Below are positions 44,985 through 52,753 of a stretch of 64,000 nt of DNA, one piece after another. The translations under genes and the position numbers were made by a program. The DNA is from Microvirga pakistanensis (GTDB lineage Bacteria > Pseudomonadota > Alphaproteobacteria > Rhizobiales > Beijerinckiaceae). The stretch spans positions 61,965 through 125,964 of the forward strand of contig NZ_SPJX01000296.1 in NCBI RefSeq assembly GCF_004458765.1, written 5' to 3'. Under the pieces are notes generated by a model, which was given only the letters and a program-made list of their open reading frames with translations, was not told the origin of the DNA and ran no database searches. Within the stretch, counting starts at the first letter, position 1; each line of letters opens with the position of its first letter.

Positions 44985-45837
44985 CTAGGATACGCTTATC
45001 CCGCTATGCATCCAATTTGACCGTTCCATAAAACGGCGTTCCGCGAAATCTACTTGCGATGGCAAGGAGGAACGCCCTAACCGAGGGGTCTCTGCCGACC
45101 TCCGGCTAGGGCGTCCGGGCCTTGGATGAAGAGGTTTGGGGGCTTTCAGCCAAGGCATCTGCGACTCAAGGGAACAGGCGCCGCATATGCAGGACTTGGC
45201 CGTTCAACCGTGGCGATATTATGGACCGATCGATCCTGTGAGACCCGGGCGGACCAGACCTTTGCTGCGCCAGGACACTCGCACCCCAAAGCAGATCGAA
45301 GCGGTCCATCCCGCCCTGACTGCTTTGGAGGTGAGTGCTGATTCTCACTGCCGCATCAGCGGATCAGCTCGGGCATGGTCACCGCTAGATGGTTAATGAG
45401 CACTTAAGGAAAACTCCGTTCGGCTGAGCATCCGAACGGGGTCGCGTTTTTGAGCCTAGTACGCTACGCAGCCTGACAGCTTCCTATTCCTGCAGGGTTA
45501 TGCAACGATGACTGTCTCCGTACTGTGCACTATGCGCAGTTGCGGAGACCGTTTTGCGCGCGTGGATTCTGCCATAAGCTCAGACGATGACTCACCTTTC
45601 CAATCCTCGTTCCCGCCGAACCGCCATCGATGAGGTAGGCCATGCCGTTGTCGCTTGAGCGCTTGGTATAAGTCGTGCGCGTGTGGCTTGAAGATGACTC
45701 AACGGGACGTGCCGGAACAGGGCTGGTCGACCGAAACGCTATCGTGATGGCTGGACGATCTGGTGCGGCGTTGAGCGGCGTTGAGTAACTCCACGGCTCC
45801 GAAATGCCCAACGCCTACCGATCACCCGCAGTCTATT
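44985..45837. other. 850-bp low-information region with one possible small gene
   Basis: No recognised gene. 45187-45396 (+) is an open frame of 69 residues (M-Q-D-L-A-V-Q-P-W-R-Y-Y-G-P-I-D) followed by a plausible terminator: stem CCGTTCGG/CCGAACGG at 45416-45439, then a TTTTT run near 45447. A CGCCCTA/TAGGGCG hairpin lies near 45073-45112. Remaining frames look random. Confidence 0.3.
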
Positions 45838-46280
45838 CCCTGACAATCCATACCTCGGCGAAATTCTTCATAGCGCCGGCTGCGATAGAGCCGCGGCCAT
45901 CGTTTCCCATCATGCTGGTCGGGTCGCCTTACTGGCACCGGTGCTTGAGCAGAACGGGGAAATTTTGGCCGACGATGTTCAGCATCTGCTCGGCAATGGC
46001 TTAACGACCCTGATAGCCCCGCCGCTTGACTTACGCTAAGGCCTCAAGCGCCATTACTGCCTCATCCTCGGTGGCGTAGAGCTCAACTTTCTCCTAGCCG
46101 TCGGCGCCGATCCTTCTCCAATCACATACCAGGTGCATGGTCCCGGACCGGCCGGCTCCCTCCCCCTTGAATTGCGCCCCGAAAAGGTTCTGCCGCGCGC
46201 CGACGTAGCCATCTGACACGACGGCAATACGCCGCTCTGTCGGCAATGTGATCGCGAAGTCTGGGTTGAATGCTGCCTCA
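45838..46280 (-). pseudogene. Decayed gene with several in-frame stops
   Basis: One minus-strand frame reads continuous protein-like sequence interrupted by five stops. Segments include A-F-N-P-D-F-A-I-T-L-P-T-E-R-R-I-A-V-V-S-D-G-Y-V, then N-L-F-G-A-Q-F-K-G-E-G-A-G, H-L-V-C-D-W-R-R-I-G-A-D-G, stop, E-K-V-E-L-Y-A-T-E-D-E-A-V-M-A-L, stop, A-I-A-E-Q-M-L-N-I-V-G-Q-N. The retained reading frame over about 440 bp shows a gene lost by point mutations rather than indels. No family recognised. Confidence 0.5.
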
Positions 46281-46437
46281 GACCCGATGATCCGGTTTCA
46301 CCGGCGGCAGTTCAGGCCTCGGCTCGACGGCCTTTTTGTCTGGGGTGTGTCGCAAGATCCGCTTGAGGCAAGAAGACAATACCCTCCGCAAATACAACAC
46401 CCTTTCTCGTCTCTGCTCCCGATGTGCCACAGGGCGT

Positions 46438-46890
46438 TCAGGACCCGTCCGGCGAGCCGTGGCCCTCCGTCACATAGATGTCGCTGGTCCCACAATGAGG
46501 ACAAACCGCCCGCCAGATGATCATTGCCCGGAGGGCCTGCTCCATTGTGAAAGGGTGCGAGTCCATGCTCGGCGCCCGGATCGCCTCCGGCGCGGCGGCG
46601 TCCGGGCGGTTCGCGCTCCCGGCCAGAGAAGGATGTCCATGGAGTTCCTCGACGTCCGCCGATGCCGCCTTCAGCAATGTGAGATCGCCGAGTTGCTCGC
46701 GGATCGTTCTGGCTGTCTTCCCTCCAATGCCGGGGATGACCCTTTCGATGCGGGGAGCGATGTGCGCGAGCTGGGCAAGCGTCCTGATCTTGTCCCTCTC
46801 CAGCGCCAGCCATGCGCGCCGCGGCAACCAAATTCCTTCGATATGCCCCTGAACCGCCTGGTCCGATGACGTTGCGCTCGCGTGCCTCAT
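46438..46890 (-). CDS. Helix-hairpin-helix/zinc-knuckle protein at the end of the secretion operon
   Basis: 150 residues. Residues about 36-72 form a helix-hairpin-helix unit (I-R-T-L-A-Q-L-A-H-I-A, then V-I-P-G-I-G-G-K-T-A-R-T-I) like those in DNA-binding proteins and in the alpha C-terminal domain of RNA polymerase. The C-terminus has C-P-H-C-G-T-S-D-I-Y-V, half of a zinc ribbon. It starts 6 bp after the hlyD stop and so belongs to the peroxidase/type I secretion operon. A regulatory or DNA-contacting role is plausible; the family is not recognised. Confidence 0.65.
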   Translation of the reverse strand: MRHASATSSDQAVQGHIEGIWLPRRAWLALERDKIRTLAQLAHIAPRIERVIPGIGGKTARTIREQLGDLTLLKAASADVEELHGHPSLAGSANRPDAAAPEAIRAPSMDSHPFTMEQALRAMIIWRAVCPHCGTSDIYVTEGHGSPDGS

Positions 46891-46896
46891 GGCCCC

Positions 46897-48204
46897 TCAT
46901 TCCTCCCTGAACGCCTTGGCAAACTGGTCCATGAAAGGCTTGGACAAATACGAGATCGCGGTCCGGTCCTGCGTCGCCACGAAGACCTCGACCGGCATCC
47001 CCGGCTTGAGCGGCTGCCCGGCTAGTTTCTCGAACTCGGTCGGGTCGATGCGGACGTCGGCAAGATAGTGCGTGGTGTTCGTCGCCGGATCGCGGGTGGA
47101 GGCGGCGGAGACATATGCGATCTCACCCTTCAGCTCCGGCGTGGTGCGCTGGTTGAACGCAGAGAAGCGGAGTTTTGCGGATTGCCCGATGAAGATCTGG
47201 TCAACGTCGACTGGCGAGAGCTTGGCCTCGATCTTGAGCTTCGCGTCCTGCGGCACAATCGTGGCCAGGGTCTCGGCCGGCGTGATCACGCCGCCGACCG
47301 TATGCACCGACAGCTCGTTGATGATCCCCGACAGCGGCGCACGAATATCCGTCCGCGAGAGCCGGTCCTCGAGCGCGATGCGGCGGTCGTTCAGCTCCGA
47401 GATCTTTGTTGCGACTGCGCTCAGCTCGCGCTGGGCTTCCGTCCGGGCGTTCTCGTCGATGGAGATGACCTGCAACGTGATGCTGCTCATCCGGGCACGG
47501 GCGCGGGCGATGCTCGCGTCGACCTCGCCGATCTCGCCCGTGAGCTTGGTAAGATCACGGTTGATGCCATACATCCGGGATCCCTCGATCAGTCCCTTGT
47601 CAGCCAGCCCTTTGAGCTTGCTGTGCTCCGTCCGGACCAAGTTGAGTTCGTAGTTCTTCGCCGTCTGCTGGGCCTGGAGTCCTTTGACCTCCTGCTCAAG
47701 CTGCGCGATCTCCGAGCGGAGCTGTTCCTTCTGGCTTTCCCGGTTTGCCCGATTGCCCTCGAACAGCCTCACCTCGCCGTAGGAGGCGAGATCGGCCAGC
47801 GTGACCGGGACCACCTCTATCAGCGGAACGACGATTGTGTCCGCGGCATCTCGCTCCGCAATCAACCTGATCTTGCGGGCTACGAGTTCGGAGAGCTGCG
47901 AACGGACGATCGAGAGTTCGGCCTTGGTCTGCACGTCATCGAGGCGCAGCAGGATCTGCCCGGCCTTGACACGGTCGCCTTCACGCACTGCGATCTGGCT
48001 GACGATGCCGCCGTCGCGGTGCTGAATCAATTTCAAATTCTGGTCGACTTTGACCGTACCCTGGGCGATCACTGACCCGTTGATCTGGGCGATGGCCGCC
48101 CAGCCCCCACAGCCCACCACCAGAAGCGTTCCCAGGGCGATCCCGGCAGTGACCCGGCTCCCGAGGCGGAAATCGTCCTTGTCCTTCCCTGCGCGCTTGC
48201 TCAT
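46897..48204 (-). CDS. HlyD-family type I secretion adaptor
   Basis: 435 residues: a short cytoplasmic start, one membrane helix (about 22-44), the lipoyl-like halves (Q-H-R-D-G-G-I-V-S-Q-I-A-V-R-E-G-D and D-I-R-A-P-L-S-G-I-I-N-E-L), a long helical coiled-coil hairpin (about 95-290) and the C-terminal L-K-P-G-M-P-V-E-V-F motif. This layout is that of HlyD/PrtE proteins that join an ABC exporter to TolC. ATG at 48204 follows GAGGAGACAGAG. It lies between the RTX gene and the helix-hairpin-helix gene. No TolC gene is nearby. Confidence 0.94.
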   Translation of the reverse strand: MSKRAGKDKDDFRLGSRVTAGIALGTLLVVGCGGWAAIAQINGSVIAQGTVKVDQNLKLIQHRDGGIVSQIAVREGDRVKAGQILLRLDDVQTKAELSIVRSQLSELVARKIRLIAERDAADTIVVPLIEVVPVTLADLASYGEVRLFEGNRANRESQKEQLRSEIAQLEQEVKGLQAQQTAKNYELNLVRTEHSKLKGLADKGLIEGSRMYGINRDLTKLTGEIGEVDASIARARARMSSITLQVISIDENARTEAQRELSAVATKISELNDRRIALEDRLSRTDIRAPLSGIINELSVHTVGGVITPAETLATIVPQDAKLKIEAKLSPVDVDQIFIGQSAKLRFSAFNQRTTPELKGEIAYVSAASTRDPATNTTHYLADVRIDPTEFEKLAGQPLKPGMPVEVFVATQDRTAISYLSKPFMDQFAKAFREE

Positions 48205-48252
48205 TCTCTGTCTCCTCAATGCCGCGGCTTTGGCCTGCGGTCGCTGTCTTGG

Positions 48253-50919
48253 TTATGCGTGCTCGACGACGACGATGGCTTTGTGGCCGTCAAGGTGGAT
48301 GGTGGTCTCGTAGATCCTGTCATGATCGAGATCGGCCTCGATCACGGTTCGGTCGATGCTTTCCGACCGTTCATGCCGATACCGGATCCGCGCATCGTCC
48401 TCGTCAACCTTGTCGCCGTAGATGCTCTCGAACTGGCTCTCGAGCCTGTCGAAAACCTTCTCGAAGAGGTCGTACTTGGACATCCTGATCCGGTCACCGA
48501 CCGTGAAGTCGACGATCTCGTGGAGGACCGGCGTGGGCGCGCAGGCCGGCGGAGGCGGGGAGAACTCGAACAGGTCGTCGCCATCGCCGCCCTCGAGCAC
48601 CACGGGCTGCTGGCCGATGACGAAGCGGTCGTCGCCTGAGCCGCCGACCACGCACTCGATGCCGCTGAAGGTATCGGTGCCAATGTCATTGCCGCTTGCC
48701 GTTCCCTCGGTTAGGTCAACGGTGATCCCCTCCTCCGAGGACGAGTAGTCCAGCGTGTCGCGGCCTTCCCCGCCGTCGAACGCATCGTCGCCTCCATCGG
48801 CCTCGGCACTGATGACGTCGTTCCCACGGCCTCCCGACACAGTGTCCCGTCCGGTGCCGTCCGCGAGCATGTCATCGCCCGTGCCGCCGTCCAGGAGGTC
48901 GTCGCCGTCACGCCCGGCAATCCGGTCGTCGCCCGCGCCTCCCGAGAGGGTCTCGTCCCCTGCGACGCCGGAAAGCGTGTCGTTGCCCGAACCGCCGCTG
49001 ACGGACTCGAAGTCGGTCACGATGTTGTTCCCGATTTCGGATCCGCTGGCGGTCTCCTGGGAGAGATCGACGGCAACGCCGGACGCTGTGTCCGACAGGT
49101 CGAGCGTGTCGTTACCGCTGCCGCCGTCGTAGCGATCACGGTCGCAGTCGGTGGCAACGATGATCCGATCGTTGCCCTCCCCGCCCGACATGGTGTCCTG
49201 ACCGCTGCCGTCGTGAAGGGTATCATTGCCAGCACCGCCATCCAGCGCGTCATTGCCGCCCCGTCCGTCGATCCGGTCCTCGCCGGCCCCACCGGAGAGG
49301 GTCTCGTTGCCTACGGAGCCGGAGATCGTGTCGGCACCCGAACCTCCTCCGACGATCTCGAAGCTGCCGACCTGGTTCTCCCCAATCTCGGATCCCCCGG
49401 CAGAACCCAGTGCCAGATCGACATCGATGCCGTGCTCCGCAGTCGACAGGTCGAGAGTGTCGGTCCCGGCACCGCCTTCATAGGTGTCCCTGTCGCCGTC
49501 GAGGGCGACGACCACATGGTCGTTGCCTTGCCCGCCGGCCACGGTGTCTTGTCCGGCGTTGTCGAGGAGGAGGTCGGCGCCCGCCCCGCCGTCGACCTTG
49601 TCGTTGCCGAATCCGCCCGAGACGACATCGTTCGCGCCGCCCCCTATGAGGACGTCGTCGCCGTCGTTCCCCTCCATCGTGTCGTTTCCGGCATCACCGT
49701 TAATGAGGTCACTGCCGGCACCGCCGAACAGCGCGTCGTTGCCGCTGCCTCCGTGAACCTGGTCATTGCCATCGTCGCCGAAGACAGTGTCGTTGCCGTC
49801 GTCCCCGAACAGTCGGTCATCGCCCGCGCCACCCGAGATCTGGTCGTCTCCGGCCATTCCGAAGATGATGTCGTTGCCATTCCCGCCGTGGATGATGTCG
49901 TTGCCAGCCCCGCCGACGATGTGATCATCGCCGGTCCCTCCGTCGATCAGGTCATCTCCGGCACGCCCGTCGATAATGTCGTTCCCGGCGCGCGCCTCGA
50001 TCTCATCGGCGCACGCGGTTCCGAGGAGTACATCGTCGCCGTCGGTGCCGACGATGGAGTTCCTGACCACCGAGAAGTAAGCATGCTGGACGATCGTGGC
50101 CTTGCCGTCCGTGATCTCGTACGTGACCGTCACCGGGCCGAGGCCGTTTCCGTCGTAGAGCCATCCCTTCCCGGTCCAGGTAATGCTGCCCGAGGATACC
50201 TTCAGGTTCCTGATCGACAGGGCGTCGCCATCGGGATCCGAAGCATTCGCCAGCAGGTCCGACAAGCCGATGAGGACAGTCGCGCAACCTGCTACGTCAC
50301 GGAGGTAGACGGGTCCGCTCGTCCGCGGCGCCCGGTTGGCCTGACCACGGGGATCGTCATCGTCGTCCTCCACTGGCTTTGGGATCGGGTTCGAGTGCCC
50401 GGGCTTGTCGTTCCCGGGCCTCGAGCCTCCGCCGGTGCCGGGGCCGACGTTGTCGTTGGACGCGAAGAGCGCCCCCTCGAACCTCGCAAGTTTGCTGATG
50501 TCCGATCGCTGGACAAACGGATTCGCGAACTGGAGCGGCGGCGAGTCGACCATCAGGAATGTCGGCTCGGACAGGCGGTTGTCGAAAAGCGTGCCTGAAC
50601 CGATCCGGCGCGGCTGGCCCTCCTCCGGCTGGGTGTCGCCCTGCTCCAGCGGCTCCAGTGGGGCGGAGAGCATCCCGGTATCGACGAGCTTGAGATGTGG
50701 CTTCCCACCGTCCTCTGGCCGCAGGGGCGACTCGTCCTCGTTCGGAAGATGGCCCCAACTCGGCATAGCGCTCTTGATGTAGGCGGCGATGCCGAGCACC
50801 AAGGCCCCGAACGCCAGCGGCATCTTCGATAACCTGACTTCCTTCAGCTCATAGCGTTGACGGGATTCGGCCTCGTTGGCTTGGCCGTCGCCCTTGGTTC
50901 CCTTGACGTCGATGATCAT
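48253..50919 (-). CDS. RTX calcium-binding protein with N-terminal hydrophobic segment
   Basis: 888 residues. Residues about 35-52 (M-P-L-A-F-G-A-L-V-L-G-I-A-A-Y-I) could span the membrane, unusual for a type I substrate. A disordered stretch to about 215 is followed by a cadherin-like unit (D-P-D-G-D-A-L-S, V-T-V-T-Y-E-I-T-D-G). Residues about 290-740 are dense RTX nonapeptides, including three related 120-130-residue blocks with V-D-L, G-S-E-I-G and L-S-G-G-A-G-x-D-R-I. The C-terminus is an acidic region with a final H-L-D-G-H-K-A-I-V-V-V-E. The start overlaps the ABC exporter stop (ATGA), so it is made together with the exporter. Confidence 0.9.
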   Translation of the reverse strand: MIIDVKGTKGDGQANEAESRQRYELKEVRLSKMPLAFGALVLGIAAYIKSAMPSWGHLPNEDESPLRPEDGGKPHLKLVDTGMLSAPLEPLEQGDTQPEEGQPRRIGSGTLFDNRLSEPTFLMVDSPPLQFANPFVQRSDISKLARFEGALFASNDNVGPGTGGGSRPGNDKPGHSNPIPKPVEDDDDDPRGQANRAPRTSGPVYLRDVAGCATVLIGLSDLLANASDPDGDALSIRNLKVSSGSITWTGKGWLYDGNGLGPVTVTYEITDGKATIVQHAYFSVVRNSIVGTDGDDVLLGTACADEIEARAGNDIIDGRAGDDLIDGGTGDDHIVGGAGNDIIHGGNGNDIIFGMAGDDQISGGAGDDRLFGDDGNDTVFGDDGNDQVHGGSGNDALFGGAGSDLINGDAGNDTMEGNDGDDVLIGGGANDVVSGGFGNDKVDGGAGADLLLDNAGQDTVAGGQGNDHVVVALDGDRDTYEGGAGTDTLDLSTAEHGIDVDLALGSAGGSEIGENQVGSFEIVGGGSGADTISGSVGNETLSGGAGEDRIDGRGGNDALDGGAGNDTLHDGSGQDTMSGGEGNDRIIVATDCDRDRYDGGSGNDTLDLSDTASGVAVDLSQETASGSEIGNNIVTDFESVSGGSGNDTLSGVAGDETLSGGAGDDRIAGRDGDDLLDGGTGDDMLADGTGRDTVSGGRGNDVISAEADGGDDAFDGGEGRDTLDYSSSEEGITVDLTEGTASGNDIGTDTFSGIECVVGGSGDDRFVIGQQPVVLEGGDGDDLFEFSPPPPACAPTPVLHEIVDFTVGDRIRMSKYDLFEKVFDRLESQFESIYGDKVDEDDARIRYRHERSESIDRTVIEADLDHDRIYETTIHLDGHKAIVVVEHA

Positions 50920-52667
50920 GCCATAGCCCTCGCGGTTGCCGGTGCCGTCGTCCGGGCGGCCGGGGCGACCATCGCCCCGCGGGTTCCGATGATCTCCTCC
51001 TTCGGCCCGAAGGCCGTCATGCGCCCGTTCTGAATGACGGCAATGAGATCGACGGCGACGAGGGCGCTCGGACGATGGGCGATGACGAGGGCGATGCCGC
51101 CCCGCGCGCAGACCGTCTTGATGGCCTCCGTCAGCGCCGCCTCGCCCTCGCCGTCGAGGTTGGAGTTCGGCTCGTCCATGATCACCAGGAACGGATCCTT
51201 GTAGAGCGCGCGGGCCAGACCAATGCGCTGCCGCTGGCCGGCCGAGAGCGCGGTGCCCTGGGCCCCCAGCTTGGTGCGGTAGCCCTCTGGCAGGCGCACG
51301 ATCATCTCGTGGATGCCCGCGGCCTGCGCCGCCGCCACGATGGCGCGGGAGTCGTTCTCCACGTCGAAGCGCGAGATGTTCTCCGCGACCGTGCCGTCGA
51401 GCAGGGACACGTCCTGCGGCAGGTAGCCGACGTGACGGCCGAGATCCTCGTCCTTCCACTGGGTGAGCTCGGCCCCGTCGAGGCGGACACTGCCCCGCAG
51501 CACGGGCCAGATGCCGCTCAGGGCGCGCACCAGGGTCGTCTTGCCGCCTCCACTCGGGCCGATGATGCCGAGCGCCTGTCCGGCCTTGAGTTGGAACTCC
51601 ACGTCGCTGAGGAGCACGCGGCCGGAGTCGGGGGCTGCAACCGTGATGCGTTCGACCTGGAGCGTGCTCTTGGGTGCCGGCAACGCCAGCGGTTCGTCCA
51701 TGTCGGCCAACGCGATCACCGTCTCCTTGAGCCGCTGGAAGGCGGTGCGGGCAGCGACCACGCCCTTCCAGTTGCCGATGGCCTGGTCCACGGGGGCGAG
51801 CGCCCGGGCGGAGGCCACGGAGCAGGCGATGATCGCGCCGGCTGACAGCTCGCCCTGGATCGTCAGGTACGCGCCCAGTCCAAGTGTCGCCGATTGCAGG
51901 ATCATGCGCAGCACCTTCGAGATGGCGCCGAACGTGCCGCTGATGTCGTTCGTCCTGGTCTGGAGGCTCAGGTGCTCGGTGTTCGCCTTGTCGAACCGTG
52001 CCACGGCCCGCTGCGCCATCCCCATGGCCTTGAGGATCTCGGCGTTGCGGGCATTTGAATCCGCGATCGCGTTGCGCTCGATCGCGGCCTGGTGCGTCGC
52101 GCCGGTCAGCCGCCGGGTCATGATCTCGGTGGCGATGGTAAGCATCGTCAGGACGACGGCTCCGCCAAGGACGAGAGCGCCGAGCAGCGGGTGAAGGAAG
52201 TAGACGAAGGCCAAATAGAGCGGCATCCACGGCAGGTCGAAGAGTGCCGTCGGCCCCTGCCCGCCCAGGAAGCCGCGCACGGTGTCGACGTCGCGGCCGC
52301 GCTCGAGCGCCTCAGAGGTCGAGAAGCCGAAGCGGGGCATGTCTATGGCGACCCGATGCGCGAGAGGCGCGATCCGCTTGTCGAGCCGAGCGCCGATCCG
52401 GACGAGCACTTGGGACCTGATCACGTCGAACAGTCCCTGGAACAGGTAGAGGCCGACGGCCAGGACTGACAGAGCCAAGAGCGTCGGTATGCTGCCGCTG
52501 GTCAGTGCCCGATCGTAGATCTGGAGCATATAGAAGGAGCCGGTCAACGCGAGCACGTTGATGATGCCGGACACCGAGAAGAGGAAGATGATAATTCCCC
52601 GAAGCCCTTGCGTCAGCTTTTCCGCTGCCTTCCGCTTCTGGGCCGACGTGAAACTGGTCCCGCGCAT
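50916..52667 (-). CDS. Type I secretion ABC transporter (PrtD/HlyB-like)
   Basis: 583 residues: six membrane helices in the first 310, then an ATPase with Walker A G-P-S-G-G-G-K-T-T, signature L-S-A-G-Q-R-Q-R and Walker B F-L-V-I-M-D-E-P-N-S-N-L-D. There is no N-terminal peptidase-like domain, so it is of the PrtD class that exports proteases and RTX proteins with uncleaved C-terminal signals. ATG at 52667 follows AGGGACGG. It lies 86 bp after the peroxidase gene and overlaps the next RTX gene. Both neighbouring RTX proteins are the natural substrates. Confidence 0.96.
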   Translation of the reverse strand: MRGTSFTSAQKRKAAEKLTQGLRGIIIFLFSVSGIINVLALTGSFYMLQIYDRALTSGSIPTLLALSVLAVGLYLFQGLFDVIRSQVLVRIGARLDKRIAPLAHRVAIDMPRFGFSTSEALERGRDVDTVRGFLGGQGPTALFDLPWMPLYLAFVYFLHPLLGALVLGGAVVLTMLTIATEIMTRRLTGATHQAAIERNAIADSNARNAEILKAMGMAQRAVARFDKANTEHLSLQTRTNDISGTFGAISKVLRMILQSATLGLGAYLTIQGELSAGAIIACSVASARALAPVDQAIGNWKGVVAARTAFQRLKETVIALADMDEPLALPAPKSTLQVERITVAAPDSGRVLLSDVEFQLKAGQALGIIGPSGGGKTTLVRALSGIWPVLRGSVRLDGAELTQWKDEDLGRHVGYLPQDVSLLDGTVAENISRFDVENDSRAIVAAAQAAGIHEMIVRLPEGYRTKLGAQGTALSAGQRQRIGLARALYKDPFLVIMDEPNSNLDGEGEAALTEAIKTVCARGGIALVIAHRPSALVAVDLIAVIQNGRMTAFGPKEEIIGTRGAMVAPAARTTAPATARAMA

Positions 52668-52705
52668 TGGTCCGTCCCTGCTGGTGGTCTTGTGGTTGTG
52701 GGGGT

Positions 52706-52735
52706 GACCGGCGGGCCACGGATGGCCCGCCGGTC
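52706..52735. repeat. Perfect 13-bp hairpin between peroxidase and exporter genes
   Basis: The arms GACCGGCGGGCCA and TGGCCCGCCGGTC flank a 4-nt loop. It sits alone in the 86-bp gap between the peroxidase stop and exporter start. There is no T-run, so it probably protects the peroxidase mRNA or reduces read-through, giving more substrate than exporter. Confidence 0.7.
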
Positions 52736-52753
52736 GTCGTCCGTTCCTGGGAC

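Noticed and set aside
45530..45811. Minus-strand open frame of 93 codons
   Set aside because: Ser/Thr-rich with no start signal or pattern; lies in the decayed region.
48700..49560. DNA repeats in the second RTX gene as possible CRISPR or satellite array
   Set aside because: The periodicity follows the 9-residue RTX unit and larger protein blocks in frame; there are no unique spacers.
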